64,000 nt of DNA, taken from NCBI RefSeq assembly GCF_021559775.1, contig NZ_CP056047.1, positions 124,001-188,000 of the forward strand, in the 5' to 3' direction. This document shows positions 26,309-35,754 of this stretch, in pieces. The notes beneath the pieces are model-generated. The model ran no database searches. It had not been told where the DNA came from and saw only the letters and a list, made by a program, of their open reading frames with translations. This DNA comes from Gillisella vitis. GTDB lineage: Bacteria; Pseudomonadota; Alphaproteobacteria; Rhizobiales; Rhizobiaceae. Numbering within the stretch: position 1 is the stretch's first letter; each line of letters begins with the position of its first letter. The position numbers and the translations under genes were made by a program.

Positions 26309-26713
26309 GGTCAATGTCCTCCAGATTGCGGCCGGCGTCCTCCCCGGCGATGTTCTGTCTTACAAAATATTGACGTGCGCGTAAACGTCAATACGCAAAA
26401 ATGTGAATTTGAAGAATGCGACCTGCCAACGGATAGGCAAGATGTACAAGGAATTTGTGCAGCGGAGACGAAAGGGGCGATGATCGTCGCGCATATATCA
26501 CGCTGGAGTTCCCGTTTGGCGACACGATAAGATGCCCACACCGAAAAGGTTAAAAATCTCAGCCATTCTTAACGGGTTGTTTACCACGTTTCCCCGATTC
26601 TGCTGCGGAATGATTTGCGCCGCCTCAAGATGAGAATTGCAACCTCCAATCCCGGGTTTGGGGGAGGGGAGCAGGTCTTGGGGCAGGCCCGAAACGCGAA
26701 GCGAGTTTGGAAT
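26309..26713. promoter_or_regulatory. Divergent control region between the fad operon and podJ
   Basis: About 400 bases without a supportable gene. TTAACGGGTTGTTTACC at 26569-26585 fits the CtrA box TTAA-N7-TTAACC with one mismatch. A GATTC methylation site of the CcrM type lies at 26596-26600, about 115 bases before the podJ start. Both are known cell-cycle control elements in related bacteria; their use here is inference. Confidence 0.45.
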
Positions 26714-29700
26714 ATGAACGGACAGCGGTCTCCATCGCAGAGCTATAGAGCTCCCGGCCAGATGCCGCCTCACCAGGCGGAGACGCGTCAGGCTGACCCT
26801 CGCCCCGTCGGTGCCTCGTCGCTGGATGCCCTGAGCCGCACGATCGAAGGGCTGGAGGCGCGAATCGAAGGTCTGATGAATGGCATCTCCGGCGGCGTCT
26901 CCAGAGATGTTCGCTCGGCAACCAGTGCTTTTTCCGATAAGCCATTGCAGGCTTCGGCAGAGATGCCGCCTGCTGCGACCTCTTCTGCTCCTGCCGACCG
27001 GCTCGATCCTTTGGCCGAGATCCGCGCCCGGCAACGGGCGTTGGAAGCGGCACGCCCACCCGCTCCGGGGCGGGCGTCGCTGCGCGACAACGAGTCCAAA
27101 TACCGAGCGCCTGAGGAGAGTGTAGTCGTGCGCCCGCCCCAGGTGCTGGAATTGGCCCCGCAACTGATGGCTGGAAGTAGCGCTGCGCCCTTGCCGGATT
27201 TCTATAAGGCCCTGTCTACCCTGCGCGCCGACCTGCGCCAGGATATCAGCGAGAGCCTTGCGGGTGAAATCGGTGCTTTGCGCTCCGATATCCAGGATAT
27301 CAGGGTAATGGCTGAAGAAAGCCGTGAAGCCGCTGGCCTGCGTGAGGATTTCATGCGCATGGCCGACAGCCTGGAGCGGATCGGCCATCCCGCCGCGCCC
27401 GAAACCGAAGCATTGCGGGCCGATTTCGAGGAATTGCGCTCGTTGATGGACGGACTTGCCCGCGATAGCGGCACGCAGACCATGGAAACCCGTTGGAGCG
27501 CGCTTGAAGCGCGGCTCGACACCATTGCGCCTGAGCGCATCCAGCAGGACCTGTTGCAGCTTGCCTACCGGCTGGATGAGATCAAGCAGCAATTGGGCAC
27601 GATCGGTGACGTGCGCTCCGTGCGTCTCCTGGAAGACAAGCTGGTTGCCATTGCCAAGGCGCTTGAGCATATCGGCCAGCATCTGGAGCCCAACAGCCAG
27701 GCGATGCTGGAGCAGTTCGGCCAGCTCGATCACCGTCTGGACGAGATTTCCCGTGCCATTTCCGTTTCTGGCCGTCATGCAGGGCAAGCCACCGACCCGC
27801 GCCTGATCGAGCGTCTGGAAGATCGGATCGCCACCATTGCCCATCATCTGGAACTGATTTCCGAGCAGACCGCTGGGTTTCCGGCTGGCGATCTTGACCG
27901 CCGTCTCGAAGCGCTGTCGCTGAAAATCGAGGATCTGGCCAACCAGCAGGCCGCCCAGCGGTTGGAAGAGCGGCTGGACGATCTGACCCGTATGCTGGAA
28001 ATGTCGCAGCGTGAAAGCCTGCAACCCGAACTGACCGGCTATCTCTCTGATATCTCCCGCAAGATCGACGCGCTGGACCATGCTTCGCTGAGCGACAAGC
28101 TGGCCGAGCAGATTGCCGTGATCGGTAGGCGAATCGATCAGATCGATGCTCAGCCGACGGTATCATCGGTGGATGAAAACCTGCTGCGCAGCCTGGACGA
28201 CCGGCTTTACTCCATCGCTGCCCGTCTGGATGAGACGAGCGCCTCGCCATCCGGTGATGGCTCCGCCATGGCCGGGTTGGAACAGCAGATCGCCCATCTC
28301 TCGGCGCTGATCAGCGCCTCGCCCTTGACGGACAATGGCCAGGGTGAGCGTATCGAAGGCCGGATGGCGGCCCTTGAGGATTATCTGGCGACCAGCGACG
28401 AGTATATCGTCGAGGCGGCCCGCCAGGCCGCCGAAGCTGTGATGGACAATTATGCCCGCCAAAGCCCGGCCTCCGTTCAGGTGGCGGGACAGGACCAGAT
28501 TGCCGAAACACTGGGCGTTCTGGCCGATCACCTGCGCCACCTGGAAGAAATCAGCCGGGGCGGGGAGGAACGCAGCCACCGTACCGTCGAGGCTTTGCAC
28601 CAGACCCTGGTGCAGATTGCTGAAAAACTCGACCAGATGGACCGCCGGACTGCCACCGCCAACAGTGAGGAAGATCGCGCCGATAAGGCGGTTGCGGCTG
28701 CGCAGCGGACCGCGTCCGTTGAGACCGACGTGGAACCGGTTGTTGACCTTCTTCAGGCTGAAGACACTATCGATGCGCCCGCTCATGCCGAGGCTCGTCC
28801 GCAGAGCGATGATGGGAAGGCCGCGAAACCCAGCCTGATCGCCGGTTTGAGCCGGCGCCTGAAGCCGAAGATCAAGAAAGCGCAGACCGAGACCGCGACT
28901 CCGGCAAAGGCCGCCGCTCCGCAGCCGCGTCAGATGATCGAGGATGCGCCTTCCATCGATCCCGTTGATATCCTACCGCCGGAAGAGGCCAATGAATTGC
29001 TGGAACCTGGTTCCGGCAAACCGGATGTGCGCAAGATCCTGGAAAAGGTCCGGGCGCGTCAGCAGGCCGGTTCTGCACCGGCTGAACCTGCGCTTGGTGC
29101 GGCAGGTGTAAAACCGGCATCAGCGGATGACCGGATGGATTTCATTGCCGCCGCGCGCCGCGCCGCACAGGCGGCAGCCCAGGAAACCGATCGGGCCAGC
29201 CGCCCTAGCCGGACAGCCCTTGCTGACGAAGTCGCTGGCGGCTCGGCCTTTTCCAGATATCGTCGCCCGATCCTGATGGCGGTCGGCGCGCTTTTGCTGG
29301 CGGCCCTTGCCGTCTCGGCAGTAAAGACGCTTGGCGGCGGCAATGCTCCGGCTCCGGCCGCGCAAGCGCCTGCCACACCGGCACCTGCCAAACTGGCACC
29401 CTCTGCGGCCATTGAGGCACCTTCGATCCAGCAGGCACCTCAACAACCAGTTCGGGCGGTCGAGATCAAGGCCGAAGCGCCGCAATCCCAGCCCGCGGTG
29501 GAAAGCACCGAGGCCGAGCTATCTTCCGCGCCGGTCATTCCGGTGACGTCACCGACAGGACAGGCCAGCCTTTCCTCCATCCCGATGGATGGCAGCCAGA
29601 CGGTCGCCGGTCTCTCGGCTCAACCGCCGATGCCGGATGCGGCCCAGGCCGGATTTACCGCCCCGAAGACTGAGGCGGTCAAGCCGCTGTTTGAGGTGCC

Positions 29701-30544
29701 CGCCGATCTGTCTCCCGCTTCCCTGGTGACGGCTGCCAAGGCGGGCGAGCCAGCTGCCCTATTCGAAATCGGTTCGCGCTATATGGAAGCACGCGGCCTG
29801 CCCGGTGATGTCTCACAGGCTGCGGTCTGGTTCCAGCGCGCCGCCGATCTGGGGCTGGCGCCTGCTCAATATCGCCTTGCCGGGCTTTATGAAAAAGGCA
29901 CTGGCGTTCAGCGTGATCTGACACGGGCGAAAGGGCTTTACAGCCAGGCCGCTGATGCGGGCAATGCCAGCGCCATGCATAACCTCGCCGTGCTCTACGC
30001 CTCCGGTGGCGATGGCAAGCCGGATATGGATGCGGCGGCCAAGTGGTTTGCCAGGGCCGCTGACCTCGGCGTGACGGACAGCCAGTTTAATCTCGCGGTG
30101 CTCTATGCGCGCGGTACGGGTGTGAAGCCGGATCTGGAAGCCTCCTATAAATGGTTCGCGCTGGCCGCCAGCCAGGGCGACAAGGATGCCGCTGCCAAGC
30201 AGGAAGAAGTGGCAAGATCGATGCAGCCTGCTGCACTTGCTCGTGCCAAGGCGAGCGTCCAGCAATGGCAGGCAATGCCTGTGAATGCCGATGCCAACAC
30301 GGTCAACCTGCCGGATGAATGGGTCGGCAAGAGCCTGAAGACCGGCAGCGTCGATATGGAAAAGGCGGTCCGCAACATCCAGGCCATTCTCAACAAGAAC
30401 GGCTTCAATGCCGGAGAGCCGGACGGCAAACTCGGCGCCCGCACCGTTGCCGCTATCAAGGCCTTCCAGACGTCTGTGGGCCAGGAGCCAAGCGGCAAGG
30501 TTTCCAACGAACTGGTCAAGGCGTTGCTGGCCCATAACGGTTGA
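26714..30544 (+). CDS. podJ: PodJ-like polar organising protein
   Basis: A 1276-residue inner-membrane protein resembling PodJ, which marks the old/new pole in Agrobacterium and Caulobacter. From MNGQRSPSQSYRAPGQ, the opening SLDALSRTIEGLEARIEGLM is typical. Residues ~160-680 are rich in heptads (long coiled coil: LEDRIATIAHHLELISEQTA and similar repeats). A single membrane segment (ILMAVGALLLAALAVSAV) lies near 853-875, followed by a Pro/Ala-rich periplasmic linker. Four Sel1 repeats span ~1010-1165 (ALFEIGSRYMEARGLPGD, NLAVLYARGTGVKPDLEAS). A peptidoglycan-binding domain ends the protein (~1214-1275; NIQAILNKNGFNAGEPDGKL). An upstream ATG at 26630 is possible. Confidence 0.85.
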   Translation: MNGQRSPSQSYRAPGQMPPHQAETRQADPRPVGASSLDALSRTIEGLEARIEGLMNGISGGVSRDVRSATSAFSDKPLQASAEMPPAATSSAPADRLDPLAEIRARQRALEAARPPAPGRASLRDNESKYRAPEESVVVRPPQVLELAPQLMAGSSAAPLPDFYKALSTLRADLRQDISESLAGEIGALRSDIQDIRVMAEESREAAGLREDFMRMADSLERIGHPAAPETEALRADFEELRSLMDGLARDSGTQTMETRWSALEARLDTIAPERIQQDLLQLAYRLDEIKQQLGTIGDVRSVRLLEDKLVAIAKALEHIGQHLEPNSQAMLEQFGQLDHRLDEISRAISVSGRHAGQATDPRLIERLEDRIATIAHHLELISEQTAGFPAGDLDRRLEALSLKIEDLANQQAAQRLEERLDDLTRMLEMSQRESLQPELTGYLSDISRKIDALDHASLSDKLAEQIAVIGRRIDQIDAQPTVSSVDENLLRSLDDRLYSIAARLDETSASPSGDGSAMAGLEQQIAHLSALISASPLTDNGQGERIEGRMAALEDYLATSDEYIVEAARQAAEAVMDNYARQSPASVQVAGQDQIAETLGVLADHLRHLEEISRGGEERSHRTVEALHQTLVQIAEKLDQMDRRTATANSEEDRADKAVAAAQRTASVETDVEPVVDLLQAEDTIDAPAHAEARPQSDDGKAAKPSLIAGLSRRLKPKIKKAQTETATPAKAAAPQPRQMIEDAPSIDPVDILPPEEANELLEPGSGKPDVRKILEKVRARQQAGSAPAEPALGAAGVKPASADDRMDFIAAARRAAQAAAQETDRASRPSRTALADEVAGGSAFSRYRRPILMAVGALLLAALAVSAVKTLGGGNAPAPAAQAPATPAPAKLAPSAAIEAPSIQQAPQQPVRAVEIKAEAPQSQPAVESTEAELSSAPVIPVTSPTGQASLSSIPMDGSQTVAGLSAQPPMPDAAQAGFTAPKTEAVKPLFEVPADLSPASLVTAAKAGEPAALFEIGSRYMEARGLPGDVSQAAVWFQRAADLGLAPAQYRLAGLYEKGTGVQRDLTRAKGLYSQAADAGNASAMHNLAVLYASGGDGKPDMDAAAKWFARAADLGVTDSQFNLAVLYARGTGVKPDLEASYKWFALAASQGDKDAAAKQEEVARSMQPAALARAKASVQQWQAMPVNADANTVNLPDEWVGKSLKTGSVDMEKAVRNIQAILNKNGFNAGEPDGKLGARTVAAIKAFQTSVGQEPSGKVSNELVKALLAHNG

Positions 30545-30647
30545 TGCTGGGTCGGGGTGGTGGAGTTTAACCTTGCAGGCGAACGAATTCCTCCTACAAT
30601 CGCCCAAACACACCTACTTAGGTGATCACTATTGCCGGGTGCCGGGC

Positions 30648-30687
30648 AAGCGTCACGATTTTGAATACGTGACGCTTGAGGATTTTT
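30648..30687 (+). terminator. Intrinsic terminator downstream of podJ
   Basis: Perfect 10-bp stem AAGCGTCACG (30648-30657) / CGTGACGCTT (30668-30677) with a 10-base loop, then GAGGATTTTT. Located about 105 bases after the podJ stop and before the tauE-like gene. Confidence 0.8.
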
Positions 30688-30812
30688 GGGGCAAGCTCCC
30701 CTAAATCTACCGGGATTTAACGAATGATATCGTAAGGATTGACGGGCATCGTCATGGGCATTCCGGCCATGACGGCGGAATTTGGCATTTCGGGCGCATT
30801 TCGAGGACAGCC

Positions 30813-31736
30813 GTGACACTTTACCTGCCGATTGCGGAACTGTCGGTGAATATTTTCATCATCCTCGGCATGGGCGCGGCTGTTGGCTTTCTCTCGGGCA
30901 TGTTTGGTGTCGGCGGCGGGTTCCTGATTACCCCCTTGCTGATTTTCTATAATATTCCGCCCGTCGTTGCCGTTGCCACCGGTGCCAATCAGGTGGTGGC
31001 CTCTTCGGTTTCCGGCGCCATGAGCCATTTTCGGCGTGGCTCGCTGGATTTGAAGCTTGGCGGCGTGCTGCTGGTTGGCGGGTTGTTCGGCGCGTCGCTC
31101 GGCATGTGGATCTTTGTCGCTCTGCGTAAGCTCGGCCAGATCGACCTGTTCATTTCCATCCTCTATGTCGTGCTGCTGGGCTCCATCGGCACGCTGATGC
31201 TCTGGGAAAGCATCGGTGCGCTGCGCCGTGCGGCCCGCAAGCAGCCAGCGCCGGTGCGCCGCCCCGGTCATCATAATTGGGTGCATCGGCTGCCCTTCAA
31301 GATGCGCTTCAAGAAATCGAAGATCTATCTCAGCGCCATCCCCATTCTGGTGCTGGGTTTCCTCGTCGGCGTGCTGACGCCGATGGGTATTGGCGGCGGC
31401 TTCATTCTGGTGCCGGCGATGATCTATCTGTTGCGCATCCCCACCAATGTCGTGGTCGGCACCTCGCTGTTCCAGATCATCTTCGTCAGCGCCTTCACCA
31501 CCATTGCCCAGGCCAAGGCCAATTATTCGGTCGATATCGTTCTGGCCTTCATGCTGATGATCGCTGGCGTGATCGGCGCGCAATATGGGGTGCGGGTCGG
31601 CCAGAAACTGCGCGGCGAACAATTGCGTGCTCTGCTGGGCCTGCTGGTGATGGCCGTTGGCCTGCGCCTTGCCATCGAACTGGTGATGACCCCTGACGAT
31701 GCCTATTCGATCGTGGTGGGGAGTACGGGCCGATGA
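30813..31736 (+). CDS. TauE/SafE family anion (sulfite/organosulfonate) exporter-like membrane protein
   Basis: A 307-residue membrane protein with about eight hydrophobic segments in two halves. Each half carries the family motif: FLSGMFGVGGGFLITPLLIF and VLTPMGIGGGFILVPAMIYL. The start is GTG at 30813 with CGAGGACA upstream. Members move sulfite, sulfoacetate or other anions. The overlapping downstream TIGR02186 gene is a frequent partner of this subgroup, which suggests a two-part export unit. Substrate unknown. Confidence 0.9.
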   Translation: MTLYLPIAELSVNIFIILGMGAAVGFLSGMFGVGGGFLITPLLIFYNIPPVVAVATGANQVVASSVSGAMSHFRRGSLDLKLGGVLLVGGLFGASLGMWIFVALRKLGQIDLFISILYVVLLGSIGTLMLWESIGALRRAARKQPAPVRRPGHHNWVHRLPFKMRFKKSKIYLSAIPILVLGFLVGVLTPMGIGGGFILVPAMIYLLRIPTNVVVGTSLFQIIFVSAFTTIAQAKANYSVDIVLAFMLMIAGVIGAQYGVRVGQKLRGEQLRALLGLLVMAVGLRLAIELVMTPDDAYSIVVGSTGR

Positions 31737-32551
31737 TCCTGGGCCGGTTCATGCTTCTGGCGCTGATGGCATTCTCTGGCGCAATCCTGTTTGCGGGCGC
31801 GGCGAGCGCCCAGATCCCCTTTCTGACCCCTGATAGTACCGGCAAGGAAACGCTGGAAATCGGCACGTCCACCAATGAAATCGCCATTACCTCGGATTTT
31901 CGCGGGGCGGATCTCACTGTGTTTGGTGCGCTGAACAATGTCGATCAATTGCTGCTGGCCATCGGCCAATATGATGTCGTGGTAACGCTGGAAGGTCCAC
32001 GCGAAGCGGCGACCGTGCGGCGCAAGGAGCGGTTCCTGGGCATCTGGGTCAACCGTCAATCCCTGACCTTCGAGCGGGTGCCGACCTCCTATTCGGTTGC
32101 CAGCACCAGGCCGGTGCAGGCGATTGCCCCACGCGAGGTTCTGAACGATCTGGGGCTTGGCGTCGACTATCTGCCATTGACGCCGACTGGCCATTTCGTT
32201 GGCGACATCAATATGGGCGAGTTCCGGGCTGCCTATCGCCGCCTGCAACAGACGAGCGGCCTTTATCAGGAGGGCGATACGGGTATCCGTTTCGTCAGCA
32301 CCAATCTGTTTCGGGCCAGCCTGCGGCTGCCCGCCAGTATTCCCGATGGCGTGCATGTCGTGCATGCCTATCTGTTCAAGAGCGGCGTCTTCCTGGCCCA
32401 GAAGGATCTGCGCCTGCGCGTGGTGAAGACCGGTGTCGAACAGGCAATCACCGATGCTGCCCATAACCAGCCCTTGTCCTACGGTATCTTCGCCGTGCTG
32501 GTGGCTGTCATCACCGGGTGGACGGCCAGCATTGTCTTCCGCAAGGATTGA
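31733..32551 (+). CDS. TIGR02186 family exported, membrane-anchored protein
   Basis: A 272-residue protein with an N-terminal signal peptide (RFMLLALMAFSGAILFAGA ASA) and a C-terminal membrane segment (SYGIFAVLVAVITGWTASIV). It should be periplasmic and anchored at its tail. Between them, EIGTSTNEIAITSDFRGADL, VVVTLEGPREAATVRRKER and LGIWVNRQSLTFERVPTSY match a conserved family (TIGR02186) without known activity. Its ATG overlaps the stop of the TauE-like gene, so the two are coupled and probably act together at the membrane. Confidence 0.87.
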   Translation: MILGRFMLLALMAFSGAILFAGAASAQIPFLTPDSTGKETLEIGTSTNEIAITSDFRGADLTVFGALNNVDQLLLAIGQYDVVVTLEGPREAATVRRKERFLGIWVNRQSLTFERVPTSYSVASTRPVQAIAPREVLNDLGLGVDYLPLTPTGHFVGDINMGEFRAAYRRLQQTSGLYQEGDTGIRFVSTNLFRASLRLPASIPDGVHVVHAYLFKSGVFLAQKDLRLRVVKTGVEQAITDAAHNQPLSYGIFAVLVAVITGWTASIVFRKD

Positions 32552-32584
32552 GAGGCATTTAGACAATCGGCACGCAATCGGGCG

Positions 32585-32602
32585 TTGTCATCTGCCTGTC
32601 AT
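32585..32602 (+). promoter_or_regulatory. PHO box (PhoB site) of the alkaline phosphatase gene
   Basis: Two 7-base half sites, TTGTCAT and CTGTCAT, separated by CTGC reproduce the PhoB direct-repeat spacing (7-4-7). The site lies 55 bases before the ATG of an alkaline phosphatase gene, which argues for phosphate-starvation control. Confidence 0.7.
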
Positions 32603-32656
32603 CTCTGCGCCCTAAGACCGCCCTGCAATCATCTGGCACATATTGGGGGAAACATT

Positions 32657-34411
32657 ATGCGCACCATTCTCGCAGCTCTTTTTACCACGACGGTTCTGGC
32701 AGGTGGCGCTCAAGCCGCCACGGTCTATCCGCTTGATCGCGCCACGATCCTCACCGGTTCTCCCTTTGATTTCAAGGTCGAGCTGAAATCTGTCGTCAAG
32801 CCGGAAGACGTAAAAATCACCGTTAACGGCCAGGACTACAAGGCCGTGTTCGGCAGCCAGGCACAGTTCACCGCCGAAGAAAAAGGCAAGGAAGACAAGG
32901 TTCTGGGTTCGGCCCTGATCCTGCGTGATGTCAAGCTTCCGGCAGGCTCCTACAAGGTCGAGGTTTCGGCTGGCGACGAAAAGAAATCCGTCACCTGGGA
33001 TGTCTATGCGACCCAGCAAAAGCCTGTTGCCAAGAATATCATTTTCTTCCTCGGCGACGGTCTGTCGGTTGCCCACCGCACCGGCGCCCGCATCATGTCC
33101 AAGGGCATGACCGAAGGCAAGGCTAACGGCCACCTCAACATGGATAGCCTCGACCGGATGGCCTTTATCGGCACGTCCTCGACCAATGCCATCGCCACCG
33201 ATAGCGCCAACACCATGTCGGCCTATATGACCGGCCACAAGACCGCCGTGAACGCGCTTGGCGTTTATGCCGACCGCACCCCGAACACCCTTGATGACCC
33301 GAAGGTCGAAACCATTGCCGAGGCGCTGCGCCGCACCACCAAAAAGTCGATTGGTATTGTTTCTCCGGCTGAAATCGAAGATGCAACGCCCGCTGCCGTG
33401 GTCTCCCATACCCGCGCCCGCGCCGACAAGGCCGAAATTGTCGGCATGATGTTCAACGTCAAGCCGGATGTCATCCTGGGTGGCGGTTCGGCCTATTTCC
33501 TGTCCAAGTCCATCCCCGGCTCGAAGCGCAAGGACGACAAGGACTATATCGCCGAGTTCAAGAATGCGGGCTATACGCTGGCGACCTCAAAGACCGAACT
33601 GGACGCTGCTGCTGGCACCAATAGCGGCAAGCTGCTCGGTCTGTTTCATACCGGCAACATGGATACGCTTCTGGATCGCAAGTTCCTGAAGAAGGGGACC
33701 GTCGACAAATTCCCCGATCAGCCGGGCCTGGTCGATATGACCAAGGTTGCTCTTGATCAGCTCTCCAAGAACCAGGACGGCTTCTTCCTGATGGTCGAAG
33801 GCGCTTCCATCGATAAAATGTCCCATCCGATGGATTGGGATCGGGCTATGTATGAAACCATCGAATTCGATCAGGCGATTGGGCTTGGCCTCGAATTCCT
33901 GAAGACTCATCCGGATACGCTGATCGTCGTCACCGGCGACCACACCCATGGCGTTTCCATCATCGGAACCATTGACGACGACAAGCCCGGCACCGAGATG
34001 CGCGAAAAGGTTGGCGTCTATGCCGATGCCGGCTTCCCGAACTATGAAGACAAGGACGGCGACGGCTTCCCGGACAAGGTCGATGTATCGCGTCGCCTGG
34101 CGGTGTTTTCGTCCAACTTCCCGGACTATTACGAGACCTTCCGCCCTAAGATGGACGGTCCGTTCGAACCCGCCATCCAGAACGAGAAGAAGCAATACGT
34201 CGCCAACGAGGCCTATAAGTCGGTGCCGGGTGCGGTTTTCCGCGAAGGCAATCTGCCACGCTCCGCCGACACCGCCGTCCACGCTGTTGACGATGTCGTG
34301 CTTCAGGCCACGGGTGCCGGTTCGGAAGGCTTCAAGGGCTATTTGGAAGAAAGCGACGTCTACAAGGTATTGGCCGACGCTTTTGCCCTTGGTGCGCCAA
34401 AGGCCAACTAA
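32657..34411 (+). CDS. Secreted alkaline phosphatase
   Basis: Periplasmic or secreted phosphomonoesterase, 584 residues. The start at 32657 has GGGGGAAA before it and opens with a signal peptide (MRTILAALFTTTVLAGGAQA). A small N-terminal domain (~25-125) precedes the alkaline-phosphatase fold. The fold contains NIIFFLGDGLSVAH (first metal Asp), NAIATDSANTMSAYMTGHK with the nucleophile Ser near residue 184, EGASIDKMSHPMDWDRA and TGDHTHG for the other metal ligands. DKDGDGFPDKVD near residue 463 looks like a calcium-binding loop. A PHO box sits upstream. A hairpin at 34428-34458 follows the gene. The phosphodiesterase branch of the superfamily is a minor alternative. Confidence 0.9.
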   Translation: MRTILAALFTTTVLAGGAQAATVYPLDRATILTGSPFDFKVELKSVVKPEDVKITVNGQDYKAVFGSQAQFTAEEKGKEDKVLGSALILRDVKLPAGSYKVEVSAGDEKKSVTWDVYATQQKPVAKNIIFFLGDGLSVAHRTGARIMSKGMTEGKANGHLNMDSLDRMAFIGTSSTNAIATDSANTMSAYMTGHKTAVNALGVYADRTPNTLDDPKVETIAEALRRTTKKSIGIVSPAEIEDATPAAVVSHTRARADKAEIVGMMFNVKPDVILGGGSAYFLSKSIPGSKRKDDKDYIAEFKNAGYTLATSKTELDAAAGTNSGKLLGLFHTGNMDTLLDRKFLKKGTVDKFPDQPGLVDMTKVALDQLSKNQDGFFLMVEGASIDKMSHPMDWDRAMYETIEFDQAIGLGLEFLKTHPDTLIVVTGDHTHGVSIIGTIDDDKPGTEMREKVGVYADAGFPNYEDKDGDGFPDKVDVSRRLAVFSSNFPDYYETFRPKMDGPFEPAIQNEKKQYVANEAYKSVPGAVFREGNLPRSADTAVHAVDDVVLQATGAGSEGFKGYLEESDVYKVLADAFALGAPKAN

Positions 34412-34427
34412 GCCTGCTATGATACTC

Positions 34428-34465
34428 GGCTCCGGGTGCGGATATCGCATCCGGAGCCTGTTCTA
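34428..34465 (+). terminator. Hairpin after the alkaline phosphatase gene
   Basis: GGCTCCGGGTGCG (34428-34440) pairs with CGCATCCGGAGCC (34446-34458), with wobble pairs inside, around GATAT; TGTTCTATTG follows. A moderate terminator. Confidence 0.65.
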
Positions 34466-34566
34466 TTGAGACTTCCACCATTTGTTTTTACGCATTTCCT
34501 GGAAATGCTCTATTTTTGAGGGTGCATGGCGTGGTGCGATGCCGTGTTCAGTGCCGAGGCGTTACG

Positions 34567-35034
34567 ATGAAAGATCTCAGCAGGGTTGCTTTTCGGCGGC
34601 GAGACAGTTTGGCCCTTTTCGGGTGTGCCGCCCTTGGGCTGTTCTCAAAACCGGCAAAGGCAGCACCGCAGCTGATCGATTTTGACCAGCTCTATGGCAA
34701 GGTTGGCGTGCTCGGGCTGGAATTTTCCGACATGGTCAAACAGGCTGCCGGAAAGCCGGTGGCGATGCGCGGTTTTATGGCGCCGCCGCTGAAGGCGGAA
34801 GCGGCGTTTTTCGTGCTGACGGAAATTCCGATGGCGCTCTGCCCGTTCTGTTCCTCGGACGCGGACTGGCCGGACAATATCGTCGTGGTCTACCTGGATA
34901 GAAAGCAGACATTCGTGCAGCCGGGAACCCGCATCGAAGTGGCTGGAACCCTGGAAATGGGGTCCTGGACCGACCCTGAAACGGGTTTCGTTAGTCTGTT
35001 GCGGCTGAGAAATGCCACTTATGGCACGGTGTGA
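34567..35034 (+). CDS. Tat-exported small protein with Cys-Pro-Phe-Cys motif (DUF3299/OB-fold-like)
   Basis: A 155-residue protein. The ATG at 34567 is followed by a twin-arginine type leader, FRRRDSLALFGCAALGLF ending PAKA, so export as a folded protein is likely. The mature part has GKPVAMRGFMAPPLKAEAAF, VLTEIPMALCPFCSSDADWP, DNIVVVYLD and TRIEVAGTLEMG. This is the order seen in small OB-fold proteins of the DUF3299 kind. The CPFC pair could bind metal or be redox active. It heads a three-gene locus with an ABC ATPase (6 bases downstream) and a permease. Function inferred to support that transporter, perhaps with metals; unproven. Confidence 0.7.
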   Translation: MKDLSRVAFRRRDSLALFGCAALGLFSKPAKAAPQLIDFDQLYGKVGVLGLEFSDMVKQAAGKPVAMRGFMAPPLKAEAAFFVLTEIPMALCPFCSSDADWPDNIVVVYLDRKQTFVQPGTRIEVAGTLEMGSWTDPETGFVSLLRLRNATYGTV

Positions 35035-35040
35035 TCACCC

Positions 35041-35754
35041 ATGATGTCGCTTGCTCTCGAGGATGTCGCGGTCCGCTATATTGGTTTGCCGAAGCCGGTT
35101 TTAAACATTGGTCGGCTTGAGGTTGCCGCCGGGGCTCAACTGGCGATCACCGGCGGTTCCGGTTCGGGCAAAAGCACGCTTGTTAATGTGATGACGGGGT
35201 TGGAGCGCCTGCGCCAAGGCCAAGCCCGCTGGAACGGCACCGACCTGTCGGGTCTGTCAGAGGGCGCGCGCGACCGGTTCCGCGCGGCGCATATCGGTCT
35301 TGTCATGCAGGAATTTCATTTGTTCTCCGGCCTGTCGGCCATCGACAATATCCTGCTGCCAGCCCGGCTGGCGCGAGTGGCGTCGCCTGCCTGCGTCGAG
35401 CGCGCCCACGATTTGATGCAGCGTTTCGGCCTTGGGCGTCCTGATCAGGCTATTGAAACCATGTCGCGTGGCGAAATGCAGCGGGTGGCGGTGGCCCGGG
35501 CGCTGTTGAGAAAACCCGGCGTGATCATTGCCGACGAGCCGACCGCAAGCCTCGACGCCGAGGCGGGGGCTGCGGTTGCCGATCTTCTTCTGGATCTGGC
35601 GAAAAGTGAGGGCAGCACCTTGATCGTCGTTTCCCACGATGCCCGTCTGGTGGAGCGCCTGCCCCGCAGGATCGAGCTGAAAAACGGTGAAATCGTCCAT
35701 GACACAGGTGACTTTGTTGGGCATCAGACCGGTCCTCGGGAAGGTGACGCATGA
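35041..35754 (+). CDS. ABC transporter ATP-binding protein (MacB/LolD-like)
   Basis: Cytoplasmic ATPase of 237 residues that should drive the FtsX-type permease that follows. It has GGSGSGKST (Walker A), the Q-loop in LVMQEFHLF, MSRGEMQRVAVARALL in place of the classic LSGGQ signature, GVIIADEPTASLD (Walker B with catalytic Glu) and VSHD (H-loop). Overall closest to the LolD/MacB class that works by mechanotransmission rather than by solute passage. It begins 6 bases after the Tat-exported protein, and its stop overlaps the permease start (ATGA). Confidence 0.9.
   Translation: MMSLALEDVAVRYIGLPKPVLNIGRLEVAAGAQLAITGGSGSGKSTLVNVMTGLERLRQGQARWNGTDLSGLSEGARDRFRAAHIGLVMQEFHLFSGLSAIDNILLPARLARVASPACVERAHDLMQRFGLGRPDQAIETMSRGEMQRVAVARALLRKPGVIIADEPTASLDAEAGAAVADLLLDLAKSEGSTLIVVSHDARLVERLPRRIELKNGEIVHDTGDFVGHQTGPREGDA

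Noticed and set aside
26498..28081. Long open frame on the minus strand (527 codons) opposite podJ
   Set aside because: It is the antisense of a coiled-coil gene with strong codon periodicity; no domain, ribosome site or promoter supports it.
34476..34566. Search for a Zur-type palindrome before the ABC locus, prompted by the His-rich loop
   Set aside because: No inverted repeat of the Zur form was seen; only a short GCATTTCC/GGAAATGC intergenic palindrome.
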